Shown here: positions 21,727-35,560 of the stretch, one piece after another
Layout: each line of letters starts with the position of its first letter
How positions within the stretch are numbered: position 1 is the first letter of the stretch
DNA from: Odobenus rosmarus divergens
Taxonomy: Eukaryota; Chordata; Mammalia; Carnivora; Odobenidae
DNA length: 64,000 nt
Assembly (NCBI RefSeq): GCF_000321225.1
Contig: NW_004451005.1
Span: 816,950-880,949, forward strand
Reading direction: 5' to 3'
The notes under the pieces: model-generated
The model's input: the letters and a program-made list of their open reading frames with translations, nothing else
The model's database searches: none
Told to the model about the DNA's origin: nothing
Program-made: the position numbers and the translations under genes

Positions 21727-23744
21727 TAACTTTGGTAGATCTTCTTGGGCTTGGTAAATAATCTCTATTTGTTATTTATGCAAAAATGTTTAAACTAAAG
21801 AATTTCCTTCTCCATTCCAACACCCATTCCTATCACTGCGGTTTCCTTTTTATTGCATCATCCAGAATTGCTGAGATCAGGTTAAATGATAATGACTTCC
21901 AGCCAGCACCTCTGACTTGTTTTTGAAATTAATGGAAATGCTTCTAGGTTTCCCCACTGGTTGCAATATAGCTGCTATTTGGGCAAAGAGCTGCTTTTAT
22001 CAAATCACAAAAGGTATTCTATTTCTAAAGTTTTAAACTGGAAACATATTTGGGATTTTTATCATATACTTTCTAGGTATCTATTGATTGTATAATTTTT
22101 CTTATTTAAGTTCCTGGTAAACAGATGATTTTATTCCCTAAAGAACTTACTGGACTTTATCTCAAATATTAAGAAATGCCCATTGTATGGGATCTGGGAA
22201 TGGATTTTAAGTTAAAAAAAAAAAGCATGGTATTGTCCAATTGATCAAGATGTTTTGTTGTGTGTTTTCTTTGGGAAGCTCCTAGGAAGAAGAAATCTAA
22301 CCACTGAGATTGGAATCTATCTGAAAGCCTGGTATTGTTATGCAGGCTGCATCCTCCCTGCACAGCTCATTCCAATCTCATTACAGAGAAAATTATGAAT
22401 TAACAGCAGTTGATGAAGAAATTAAATTCCATTTTTTTCTCTTGCCAGCTCTAAGGCATAAAACAACTATAGGTCTTTCTCTGTATTCAGTAGATGGTCT
22501 TCACATTTCTTATTTTGTGATTAGCCATCCTTCCTTTAAGGGAGAGAGAAAAAAATCTGAAAACAACTGTCTAAAGAAAAAATACTATTAGAGAGAGGAA
22601 ATGAAGAGCAACTTGGCACTGATCCATTGCTTTTAAACAAGTCAGTATTAAACAAACATCAATCCTATTTTCCTCTTTGCAGACAATTCTCAATTAAGCT
22701 ATACCTGCCATTCAAAAGTACTCTTCAAATGAGCCATTGCTCTATTATTCCTGCACTGTTTCAGTAAGTACATTTGCATCCTAGCTCTTTTGCAGTGTTG
22801 ATTTAAAGTTAATGACTTGAGATTACAGCTACTGACATAAAGCCCTTCTCTTCCAGAACAGGACAGCACGATTTAAGCTTCTCCCCTCTTTGTCTATCAC
22901 ACAAGACAGTTTAATGCAGGGCTGTAAGGAATGGAGAGACTGATGCTGCCTGAGCCTCTGTGTTCTTCTGAATTTGCTCTGTCACTGTGTAAAGACAGCT
23001 GTGCTCTGAGGCTTTCCCTGGAGCCTCAGCAATCCAATTCTCTGTTTTATAGTTTCTGTGATGCATGTATCCCAAGGCTCTGTATATAAAGCATAATTAA
23101 AATAGGCTTTCCTCCTAGAAGCCAGAATGTCCTTTCTATTGCCAGTTCTTAGAACCACAGGGACAGGTTTCAGGATGCTAATCCCTCTATAAACTGTCAA
23201 TCCTGCTATATGGAACCTGAGAATACTTAAGAGATTCATATCCAGTGCACAACATTATTGTATTCAACATGAGACACAGGAAAAAGTCAAGAATAGGTCT
23301 TAAGCATCCTCTAAGTTTTAAATAAATTCCTACATGAATTGAAAATAAACTGTGTCTATAAACATGTAGCTGATGTTGTTGATGAATTCACAAGTCCACT
23401 CTTTCCTTTAATTTTAGGAAAACTGACCTAAAGAGTATCAGTTGCTGATTACATCATTTAATAAATATTCTAAGCCACCGAAATACACACAAATAGTGCT
23501 TCACTAGGTGCATTTCTGTGATCTTACCTGAATTTATGTTCTAGCAAAGCCCCACTTATCTGTATTTGAAAATCACCCACCCTATAGTACTGTGGAAGTG
23601 TGATTTTCTCTGTAGTGGCACCACCACTAAAGCACCAGGGTCAGGGACTGCCCGCTTTGTAGTAGAATGACCCTTAGAAAAAGTTGTTGAAAGTGATGGA
23701 GTGTCAATGGACATCCTATCAGTTTACAGGAGTCAGCAGGATGC
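21727..23744. other. Unassigned, about 2 kb
   Basis: No gene or repeat recognised and no SINEC insertion. Short frames only. A long repeat-poor stretch like this is where conserved non-coding DNA could lie, but that cannot be judged from one sequence. Confidence 0.5.
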
Positions 23745-24045
23745 TATAGTCAAGAGCAAGAGGCCTAGGGACATGCTGTATAGCTTGGATTCCTACCTGT
23801 TGTTTTCCTGCTGTGTGACTTTAGCAAGTTTCTTAGAAGCCTCTCTTTTTTCAACTACAATATGGCAATAATAGTAGTACTTGCTTCATAGGTTTATGAG
23901 GAGTGTCTTATATAGTTATTGGGTTGTGATATGGACGATTCATAGAGAAGTACATAGATACATAAATAGATAAACAGATATATAGTTATGAGGATTGTCC
24001 TCTGTTGTGTGGCACAAAGTAAGCACTCAGTGAGGGCCATGATGA
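23745..24045 (+). mobile_element. MIR SINE with insertion
   Basis: 'ttgttttcctgctgtgtgac', 'ttagcaagtttcttagaagc', 'atggcaataatagtagtact' and later 'gtggcacaaagtaagcactc' are MIR blocks in order. About 85 bp of A/T-rich extra sequence (23910-23995, with an ATAGATA-like run) separates the last two. Confidence 0.8.
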
Positions 24046-24328
24046 TGATGACTGGACTGATATAGTCCTGAAGAGTGACCTATTAGGGGAAATGTTAGTA
24101 AAGCAAGAGGGAGTCTTTCACGCTACTTTCAGGTTTAATAGTACTTGCTTTCTAGGGTTATAAGGTATGTCTTCTACAGTGTCTGGTGCTAAGTAAATAT
24201 ACGATGAGTGACATGATAATGATGAGGATATGCCATTGATGATGATGATTTGACTGATACAGTCCTGAAGAGTGGCATATTACGGGAAATTTTAGTAAAG
24301 CAAGTTAGAGTCTTTCAAGCTACTTTCA
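23869..24328 (+). repeat. Old tandem duplication including MIR 3' part
   Basis: Unit 1 (23869-24131) and unit 2 (24137-24328) share 'aatagt(agt)acttgctt', the 'aagta' MIR end, a 'gatgatgatg' run, 'gtcctgaagagtg', 'aaat.ttagtaaagcaag' and 'gagtctttca.gctactttc'. Unit 2 lacks the 85-bp A/T-rich insert of unit 1. Confidence 0.85.
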
Positions 24329-24532
24329 TTTTTTCTTCAAAGATGTATGCTTGGCTAAAGCCCTTATCTAAGGTTGTCATCAAATGCAACAACCACTCTT
24401 TTCACTTGACCATAAATGACAGCGAATCTGCATCCATGCTCAGAGATCTAGCTCTCTACTTTCTTTGGGATCCTTTAACCTGATTTGCAAGAACAATGAT
24501 AGCATGTTGGGGTGGTGGGAGTGGTATCACAC

Positions 24533-26345
<1,813 letters not shown>

Positions 26346-26737
26346 AATATATGTATATGTATTGCATATCTACCAGTCAGCATAGTGAAGGGATTAGAGC
26401 TGTATCCACATCAGTTTGCAAATTCCTTCAAGATAGAGATCATAGCTGTTTTATCATGTGTCTTATTTGCCTACTCCCAGCTCTCAAGAAGTGTGTGCTC
26501 TATAAAGGCTCATCAATGTGATAACCCAACATGATTTTTATAGATAAGGGAGTTTATGTTTCCATTACTTTTCTTAAACCTTTGGATTTATCTCCTAAAG
26601 GGTCAACTCAGTACTCACCATAAGTCCCAGGATAAGTAACTCACTCAACTAGTTTTACACCACCCCACCAGAAAGGTCAACATTCAAACTCCACATTTCT
26701 AGACAATAAAGAGATGCAAGAGTCTGGCAATTTATTT
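26346..26737. other. Unassigned, about 390 bp
   Basis: No recognised feature. Confidence 0.5.
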
Positions 26738-26751
26738 AAAACAGGCTGGAA

Positions 26752-26943
26752 GGGCACCTGGGTGGCTCAGATCGTTAAGCGTCTGCCTTTGGCTCAGGTC
26801 ATGATTCCAGGGTCCTGGGACTGAGCCCCACATCGGGCTCCTGGCTCAGTGGGGAGTCTGCTTCTCCCTCTGCCCCTCCCCCTGTTCATGCTCATGCACG
26901 CTCCCTCTCTTTCTCTCTCTAATGAATAAATAAAATTTAAAAA
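26752..26943 (+). mobile_element. SINEC with TSD
   Basis: The flanking 'aaaacaggctg(g)aag' at 26738-26751 and 26944-26956 is the TSD. Full length with a short A9 tail. Confidence 0.95.
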
Positions 26944-26956
26944 AAAACAGGCTGAA

Positions 26957-27532
26957 GAATCACTTGCAAAATGGACTTGAAGTCAAACATCCTGTTTTCT
27001 ATGTTTTTTATGCTTCCATTATAATCAGCAAACACACTGCTCTTGGCTTCACTGTTTTCAGTTTTATTACCCCTCAGCCTGTTACCCTCGTTGTCCTCCT
27101 TCATTCCAGACTCTGTGTGTATCTCTGGCACACCCATGTAGAGTGGAAGGATGGAGGGAAATGGGAGAAGTAATAAGGGAACACTTCTGGGAGCGCTAGT
27201 GGTGTACACCCCATTACTTCTCTTTCCCTTTAAGTCAGCACTGCCAGGGGCAGAGGAAACACTTTAACTGCAGAGTTTGCTGGGGTAGGAAACCCAGATC
27301 TCCATGGAGCTGTGCTGCCCAGATGTATTTCCTTCTAGGCACACAAAAGTAAAATGACATCTTTCATAAAGCCCCTTCTCCATGGTAAACCCCTTAAAAA
27401 ATAACAAAGATTCTCTGGTCTCATGATTAATCCACTCCACCCCCTATCTTCCTACACTCCATTTTCTTTCTTTCTTTTATTTTTTACACTCCATTTTCTA
27501 AACCACCAGCAGAGGTCATTTGTAGTTAGTAT
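26957..27532. other. Unassigned, about 575 bp
   Basis: No feature recognised. The overlapping opposite frames (26937-27209 minus, 26964-27173 plus) carry no domain. Confidence 0.5.
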
Positions 27533-27556
27533 CATTCATTCATTCATTCATTCAAC
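27533..27556. repeat. (ATTC)n short tandem repeat
   Basis: About six tetranucleotide units next to a MIR copy. Confidence 0.9.
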
Positions 27557-27574
27557 AGATTTTTATCACAAGCC

Positions 27575-27726
27575 CACAGGGTAGCATGGTGAAGAGGTTA
27601 GAACACTAATTCTGAAGCCAGACAAATTGTCTTCGTATCCCAGTTCTGACACTTCTTAACTATGGGATCCAGGGCAAGTGACCTAACCTCCTGGATCTCA
27701 GTTTCCTCATCTCTAAAATGTAACAG
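27575..27726 (+). mobile_element. MIR SINE
   Basis: 'tagcatggtgaagaggttag', 'agttctgacacttcttaact', 'agggcaagtgacctaacctc' and 'cagtttcctcatctctaaaa' reproduce the MIR 5' half and core in order. Confidence 0.88.
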
Positions 27727-27744
27727 TTTCTGCTTTTGTACCAA

Positions 27745-28120
27745 CAGTTCTCTCTTCCTAGAATAGTCCTCCTCCAAAGAATCCCATGGCTAACTTGGTC
27801 ACCTCCTTTAAGACCTTGATCAACTTTCATTTCAATGATGCCTACTCTGCCACCTGATTTAAACTTTCAACCACCCCTGTCCCCATCGCCATCCTCCTGA
27901 TGCTTCTTACCCTGCCTTTTTAATTTTCCCTCGAGCACTTGGGACATTCTAATGTGCAAAGTACTTTACTTATTATATCTATTGCTTGTTGTCATTTTCC
28001 TCCTGCTAGAGAGATCCTACAGAGTAGAGATCTTCGTTTACTATGTATCTCAAGCATCTAGAACATTACCTAGAACGTAGTTGGTGTGCCATTAGTAATT
28101 TCTGAATGAAAGAATGTTCT
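27745..28120 (+). mobile_element. L2 LINE 3' end
   Basis: L2 3' blocks in order: 'cacctcctttaagacc', 'gatgcctactctgccac', 'tgcctttttaattttccctc', 'gagcacttgggacattc' and 'cctagaacgtagttggtg'. It ends in the 'tttctgaatgaaagaatg' L2-type terminus. Confidence 0.8.
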
Positions 28121-29075
28121 ATCATGTGAGGAAAGGAGCACTAAAGAGTGGGTTTAATTGAAGAAACATTACCTTTTTGGTCACTTGAGTAATCAGAGAC
28201 TCACCAAAAAGGATATATTTTTTTAATTAAATTAATCATAGTACATACACCTTATTCATTTGTTCCTTCACATAATCATATTAACTGTGAAATACATACA
28301 TATGTTTCCTAAAGAGTTTCAGAAACTTGCAGAAAGTGAGGTACTAGGAAATACCAAAGCCCAGGGCCTAAACCTGGGTCTTTGGACTGTGTGCTTTTCC
28401 CACCTACCATATAATGTAGTAGGATACCAAAAACATATGGACATCTTCATTTTTGGACTGGTGAAAGTGTGATTCCCCACATGAAACCTTAGTTTACTTG
28501 TTTCTTTCTCACTTTAGATGAATGTATTAGATTTAATGAGATATTCGAAAGAAAGTCTAAGCGTAAGTCTAAATCATAACTAACCTAGAGGGCACTTAGC
28601 ATTGGATCATATAAAATGCAGGTAGTTCAGTTAGTTAGTTCTAGACTGGAAAAGCTTCCTTCTTTACTATAATTTCCCTCACAATTTTTATTGAAGGCAG
28701 TAATCAATAATGTTGAAAATTCTTGGCTTCAGGAAGTCAGACTGAGTGCAGCTGTAAAAGGGACTTTGCTTCCATAGCCCCACATTGTGTTGAGAATCTC
28801 AATATAGCCCCAATGTTACTGCTCCATGAAGCTGACAATCTGGAAAGGATTTAATATGTGAATGCTAATCTTTTGCCTTTATATGTGAGCATTTTTGACA
28901 GTCAAGTAAAGCTATCCTGGGTAATTGATGTTTCTTGTTTCTCTGGAAAACTGGAGATAATCTTCCAGCACTTGAAAAGCTCAAGTATTTGCTCTTCCGG
29001 TAGCCCTAGCAACAATAAAATAGTAGGTAGAATCCAAAAAGTCAGTCTATAATAAATGTGTAAAATTATATCAGG
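28121..29075. other. Unassigned, about 950 bp, with a weak MIR-like part
   Basis: 28310-28420 has a decayed antisense MIR-like arrangement ('cagggcctaaacctgggtct'); the rest is unassigned. Confidence 0.4.
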
Positions 29076-30258
29076 AAGACTACCTCATACCCATTAGGAT
29101 GACTACTATCAAAACAAAAACAAAAACTGAATCAGGTAGAAATAGAAAATTTGAACAGACTGATAACAAGCAGTGAAATTAAACCAGGAATTAAAAAACT
29201 CCAACAAAAATCCAGGACCACATGGCCTCACAGATGAATTCTACCAAACATTTAAAGAAGAGTTAATACCTATTCTTCTCTAACTATTCCAAAAAATAGA
29301 AGAGAAAGGAAAGCTTCCAAATTTATTCTATGAGGCCAGCATTACCCTGATACCAAAACCAGATAAAGACACAACAACAAAAAGAAAACCAGAGGTCAAT
29401 ATCTCTGACAAACATAGACGGCAAAAAATCCTCAACAAAATATTAGCAAACCAAATCCAACAATACATTGAAAAAAAATCATTCACCATGATCAAATGGG
29501 ATTTATTCCAGGGATGTAATGATGGTTCAATTAAACAAAAACAAAAACAAAAAACAGAAATTTACAAGTGTTGACAATGATGTAGACAAATTAGAATCCA
29601 TGTACACTCCCGTTGGGAATGTAAAATGGTACAGCCATTATGGAAAACAGTAGAGCAGTTTCTCAAAAAATTAAAAGCAGAATTACCATGTGATCCAGCA
29701 ATTTCACTTCTGGGTATATATTCAAGAGAATTGAAAGAAGCTTCTCAATAAGATATTTTTACATAATGTTCATATCAGCATTATTCACAATAATGAAAAC
29801 ATGGAAGCAACCCAAGTGCCTATCAATGAATGTATGGATTAGCAAATGTAGTATATACATATGATGGAATATTATCAGCCTCAAATATGAAAGGAATTCT
29901 GACATATGCTACAACATGGATGACCCTTGAGGACATTATGCTAGGTGAAATAAGCCAGTCAAAAAAAACAAAGACTGTATGATTCCATTTATATGAGGTA
30001 TTTAGAGCAATCGAAATCATAGAGACAGAATGTAGGATAGTGGTTGTATAAGGCTGGGGGGGCAGGGAAATGGGGAGTCATTGCTTAATGGGTATAAAAT
30101 TTAAATTTTTGCAACATGAAAAGAGCTCTAGAGATGGGTGGTGGTGATAGTAGCACAACAATATAAATATACTTAATTCCACTGACCTGTACACTTAAAG
30201 ATGGTTCAGATAGAAATCTTATGTGTATGTTACCACAATAAAAAAAATAGAAAAAAAA
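29076..30258 (+). mobile_element. Old L1M 3' end, interrupted by an L1 ORF2 piece
   Basis: Starts 'actacctcatacccattagg', breaks at about 29111, resumes at about 29550 ('acagaaatttacaagtgttg') and proceeds colinearly to 'gttaccacaataaa'. It is an L1M-type terminal ORF2 and 3' UTR, unlike the carnivore-specific ends seen elsewhere in the window. Confidence 0.85.
29128..29533 (+). mobile_element. Internal L1 ORF2 fragment lodged in an older L1
   Basis: About 405 bp of L1 ORF2 (from 'ctgaatcaggtagaaatag' into 'atcaaatgggatttattcc' and 'ggatgtaatgatggttc') in sense. It has neither a 3' UTR nor its own poly(A). 'aaaacaaaaacaaaaac' precedes it (29111-29127) and a similar A-rich repeat follows (29533-29556). 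Confidence 0.85.
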
Positions 30259-32989
30259 TTTATTTCAGGAGGAGAGGAATCAACCTGCTCCACTTTCTTA
30301 CTCCATAATGCTCTGTCCAATGACTATAATTAATGAGTTTAGTTAGTGAGAGTCTGGTGTCTCTGAGGCCTGGGTGATTAGAGTGATCATTAGGTGGACA
30401 GCAAGCCCCAGTCTCTTATAGCCACCAATAGTGTCCTTCCCCTTAACTGCTGTTCTCACAGTCAGTGTGTTCCTGATCAGAAGCAGGAATAAGAGAATGT
30501 GTCTGCATATTCATGATCTGTACATGAAGGCAGATCCCTGCACATATTCCTCTAACACTGTCACCTTAAATATAAAAAAAGAAGAGTTTTTATTTATATA
30601 TCACATTGGGCTCCACTAGTGAATATATTATTGTGATTATGGGTTTTATTGGGATGATAAAGATTTTTAAATCCTTTTCCTATTACCTTTTTTCCTTTAA
30701 CTAGTTATAAAAATTGCTGTCATGCAACTGAATACATGTATTTATTAACCTCCTTGCCCGCCCCCAAATCCACTTAAGATGATAACAAAAGAATAAAAAA
30801 GGAATAAACTCATAGCAATAAAAAGACTAAGAGGGGAGCCATGAATGGATTAGGGATTCCAACAAATTTCTGAAAGAATAGTAGACTGGTTGGTAGAACG
30901 TGGTGGAGAAAGCTTTATCCATGAATATTGTTGCTGGAGGAGGATGCCCAGGGAGGCTTCAGCAGATATGAGGGTTAAGAATAAAAAGGGGGCTGGCATC
31001 AGGCTAGTTGAGAGAATGAATGGTCTCCAACTGTTATCAGCAGTGAAGGAGGGGATTTGCTGACAGCCTGACAGGACAGAACTCTCCTGCCACGTTAGTT
31101 AGCATAGTATTTGCAAGAGTTGAAGATGGGAGTCAAGAAGCATTTCATAAACCAATTTATATTGCTTTCAAATTAGCATTTCTGTGGAACTAAATGTAAT
31201 ATGTATGGAAATGTATACTAGTTCTTTATATTGGATATTGGCTACTAGATGGATCTTGAAAACTAAAATTGCAAATGGTTTATTTAAAACATTTAATGTT
31301 ACATAACTAAAATTTCAAAACAAATTAGACTTCAGATTTTAAAATTTGATTACCCTCAATTTTTATTCCTTGGGATCGTTCCCTTCAATAGAACACCAAT
31401 TATCTATAAATTCTGACTACAATATAATCAGTGAGTGTGCTAAAATGAAGGCAAGAAAAATCAATTTAATGGAAGACTATTTGTTTGCAGGGATATGCAA
31501 AAAATAATTAAACCAAGTCATCTTTGATATCTGTTGTCTTTCAGTCATATGGAAACCATGGCCTTACATGTATTTTTCAATTTAACTCTTATGAAGGTAT
31601 ATGTGCAAGACAAGAGGAGAGAGCATATTTTATTTAAAGGTGTGATAGCTCAATATATAACCTTTAAATATTTAGATGCATAGTGTATAGGTTTCCATTT
31701 GTATTCTTGCCCTGGGCCACAAATATCAGAAGCTGACCTTCAAGGAGGCACAAGACAAGAGTCCCTGAGAGTCAAATCAATCCACTCGAACAGCCCAGTG
31801 GATGCAGCTATAATAGGGGTGAGTGCAAAGGGGTGTCAGAGCACAAGGAAGGGCATGGACAATGCCTTCCATTCTTACATCTCTAATACAAACATTCCAT
31901 AAATGTTTAGGGAATAAGTAAATGAATGTATGTGAGCATGCATGAGGTATTTATACACATAAATACAAGAAATAACAGCAACAAATATGAGAAGCATTAT
32001 AAAAAGCCATAAAAGAGCAGAGCAATAGACAGCGTCAGGCACTTGTCTCAACATGGTTGTAGAAAACACTCATGAGTTTTGAATTTGTTGATACTTGATT
32101 GACCCTCAAGGTCATATGAAAATAGCATCAGGAGAAATTAGAATTATGAGCAAGCATGCTAGCAAAAAGATTCTATAATCCCATGAAGACACTCTTAAGC
32201 AAGTCTCATACTTTAGGCTTGAATATAATTTTTCACCATAAAGTGCTTTCAGCAAATTCACTCTGCAATAAAAATGTAATGTACAAGTATTACTGCTAAT
32301 TTTGTCTGAGAAAGCAATAATGATGCTCCAGGTCTTTAAAAGGGTATTGATTTTTAGTGCAATTTCTCATTTCTTTGTGAACAGGACTGGTCTTATATTT
32401 CTTCTCCCTCTATGGGAAAGAAGGACATTTGCAGAATCAGGTATTTCTATCTTTGGACTGATGGAAGATACATAAAGAGTGAGGATGTGAGCAACGGACC
32501 CCACAAAGTAACAATGAAATAATGTTGTTTGAAATGTATATTATATCATGTCTTTGGATTTACGTAATTGATATTTCTCCCAACGATCACAGAAGCTAGA
32601 TTAAATTCCTTGAGCAGCAGTTTGATTAGAAGGTTGTGTGTTTCATTAATAAGCATGGACCTTAGCTCCACTGTAGAATCATTTGGGGAGCATTTTAAAA
32701 GTACTGTTATCATGCTCCCTATCCTCAAAGGTGGAAACTACTGCATTAGGTACACAGGAATTATCAGTTCTAATTACTTAACAGCACATGAGACGTCAAA
32801 CAGGATAAGTGCTGAGGCAATTGATTGCCTCGGGATTGTACTTGGGATGTCCTGAGGAGGAGCACAGAACAAAGGATGATAGCTCCAAATAAGGGGCTAT
32901 TTTGGGCAGATGGCAGGCACAGAGAGCAAGTCCCCTCTTTGGACAGCCTCTGCCCAGCCAAATACTAGAAACTTAGGGATGAGATCCTT
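30259..32989. other. Unassigned, about 2.7 kb
   Basis: No gene. Weak hints only: 32660-32710 resembles the 'agaatcacctggggagctt' part of MER5/MER58 transposons, and 31885-31930 an L2 terminus. No SINEC insertions. Confidence 0.45.
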
Positions 32990-33135
32990 CCCTGTCTGTC
33001 TCCAAGGCATAATTTGTTCAATTCTGGACTTCTTTGGACCAGAAACCCCGTGTTCTTGATCCTTGTATCACTAGTAGCTACCACGGTACAAAGAGCAGGT
33101 GTTTATTAATAAACAACTGGTGAAAGAATATCAGT
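32990..33135 (+). mobile_element. Probable L2 3' end, decayed
   Basis: 'tggaccagaaaccccgtgtt', 'cttgtatcactagtagctac' and 'ttattaataaacaactggtg' follow the final L2 blocks. Confidence 0.45.
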
Positions 33136-34559
33136 GTGAATGAATAAAAACTAGTATCAGTAAGGGTTTCTTCTGTCACAATTTTGGTGTGAGGTCTCAA
33201 AAGGTGGGGGAACAAAAGAGTAGGTAGAAATTAGCCCACATTTGCCAAAGGGAACTGGCAACTCACCTGCGCAAAGGAAGTGTTTTGAAACCCTTATGCC
33301 AATGTGCACTTCAAGAGTATCAAAAGGTTAAGGGTGAAGAGGTCCGGGACAGGGTTTCCTTGAGGAGAAGTGCTGGTGTGTTGTGAACACTCCACTTCTA
33401 TAGGAGAGGATGACAGAGGCTTCAAAAAGAACTGTGGGGAACCTGAGCCTAGGAGGTAGTGGAAATCTACACCTGAGAAACCTCCAAGGCCAGAGGCAGC
33501 GACTGGAAACTGCTCACCTAAAGGGTGAGGACAAGTAGCCAAATTGGAAGGGGTCTGCACTCCCAGAGTCTGTCAGAGCAAAGGATGCAAGAATGTCTTC
33601 TGGGAACCAGATTATAGTCCACTTGGAGGCTGCCTTAAGAGACCCATGCCCAAGAGAGCTCCCTGCTAAAGGCAAGTTTGCCTCAATGGAAGGAAGCAGC
33701 AGGAAACCAGCAGACACAGAAGTCTGTGGGTTGAAGGGGTGGGGATGGCCAGTTTGGAGAGAGATAAGTTCCCTCACATTTACATAACTTCAGATGGAAA
33801 AAATTGACAGGTATGAGGCGTCTCCAAAGAACCTACAAATGCATTGCAAGAGAGTCAGTTTTGAAAATCTACCAAGCCCATGGAGAGTCAGCTTTGACAC
33901 CCACCAAACCCAGGGAGTGCCATCTCAAGTCACGACAGTCCCAGGAAAGAAGTCCTTCCCTGACCCCACCCTCCCTGACAAACTCCAGCAAAGGACATGG
34001 GGAAGGATAATTTCAAAGCACAGATATAGAGAAGCCATCTTAGCCTTTCCAATTGCAGGCCCAAACCATGGGAGAAAAGGAGCTTTACCTTCAAGTTGAG
34101 TTTAGAGTTTTAATTATTACACAAGAGTGTATTTTCAAACTCCTGGAATTAAACTGCTTTGTATGCACATACATATGTGTGTGTGACCAAAAGTAACCAG
34201 AAGACTATCTATGTGCAAGTGGAAAAGATTCTGGGTCTACCAGAAATTACGTCCAAGAGAGAGAAGGAACCAGTCGACCATGTGGGTTTGACCAAAGGAA
34301 TAAAACTGCTTTATGACCATATACTATTCAATGATTCTTGTTCAGTGCAATGGGTACACTGGTTAAGGTCTGAATTCAGAAGTTTCTATTGGTTTTTAAA
34401 AAAACAGATTTTCTGAATTTTAAGAAGTATACCATTCTAGATATTCTCAGTGTTTCTCAAACCATTTCATAGGGTATACATGAGTCATTTACAAATTATG
34501 CAGATTGTACATTGGTGTTTTCCAATTAATGGTGAAGAGTAAACAAGGAAGGCAATGCC
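33136..34559. other. Unassigned, about 1.4 kb
   Basis: Several frames of 65-100 codons on both strands overlap one another and show no domain. No recognised repeat. Confidence 0.45.
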
Positions 34560-34645
34560 ATGTTTGAGAATGCTGATTCCGGACTCAGAGTCCAGGGTGT
34601 GAAATAATGCTTCCCACAAGCTACGTGACCCATCACTTGTTTTAC
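34560..34645 (+). mobile_element. MIR fragment
   Basis: 'gctgattccggactcagagt' then 'acaagctacgtgacccatca' resembles the MIR 5' half. Short and decayed. Confidence 0.45.
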
Positions 34646-35069
34646 CATAAGTGATTGATGGCCCCTTAGTTTGGTAGGGGAGTAAGGAAAAGTCATTGAT
34701 GTCCAATGATCCAAGAAAGAGTGCATTGCAAAAACAACTTCCATCATAGGAGACTGGAGCATAATCCCATGGCGGGGAAGAGAATAAGAAATCCAGGAAA
34801 TGGAATGAAACACACAACTCAGTCACTGGTTCAGGCTGTTCACTCTCTGTCATTTCTAGTCCGGTAGCTCACGAGGGAAACACTTACCAGCTTTCTGGAT
34901 AAAGTCCCCAAGCACAGAGATGCAGACACTGGAAGTCTGATGTTGGTTTGAGCACGTAAGAGTAAAGTTGAGGGACGTGGTGGGGCCCTGAAGTACCCAC
35001 TACATATGATGAGGCTGAGAGAGTGAACCATGAAAAGAAACAGATTTTATGGGACATTATAAATATATT
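34646..35069. other. Unassigned, about 420 bp
   Basis: No confident feature; the distal part may already belong to the L2 that follows. Confidence 0.4.
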
Positions 35070-35505
35070 TGATACATTGAGTTTGAGGGGCCTTTGTGAT
35101 ACATAAGGAGAAACACCTAAAAGTATTTGAGCTTAGGAAGGAATAACTGAGCTTTGATAAGAAATCTGGAGGGGCGCCTGGGTGGTTCAGTCGGTTAAGC
35201 ATCTGCTTTCAACTCAGGTCATGATCCCGGGGTCCTGGGATGGAGCCCCACATCAGGCACCCTGCTCAGCAGGCAGTCTGCTTCTCCCTCTCCTTCTGAA
35301 CCTCGCTCCTGCTTGTGCTCTCGCTTGCTCTCTCTTTCAAATGAAAACAAAATCTTTAAATAGTAAGTCTGGAAATTTGGAAGGCTTTATTATAAGAGGG
35401 GTTTGAAACCATGACAGCTAAAGCAATCAATCAGTTTGGGGAAAGCTGGAGACAGAATATTGAGGAATCTCTCTATTTAAGGGTAGATGAAGAAGAAATC
35501 AGAAA
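35070..35505 (-). mobile_element. L2 LINE fragment, antisense, split by SINEC
   Basis: 'attgagtttgaggggccttt' and, after the SINEC, 'tggaaggctttattataaga' and 'gaaagctggagacagaa' fit the reverse-complement L2 internal region (compare 'gttgagtttgaggtgcctgt'). Strongly decayed. Confidence 0.5.
35171..35359 (+). mobile_element. SINEC
   Basis: Full-length head and middle with a short tail. The approximate TSD is 'aagaaatctgga' (35159-35170) against 'agtaagtctgga' (35362-35373). Confidence 0.94.
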
Positions 35506-35560
35506 GTGGGGGAGGGAAAAGGGGGAGGAAGGGACAGAGTGGGGGAGGGACACAGGGAAG
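35505..35560 (+). repeat. Purine-rich, G-run tract
   Basis: Repeated GGGGGAGGG-type runs; 35508-35533 satisfies the four-G-run quadruplex pattern. Confidence 0.7.
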
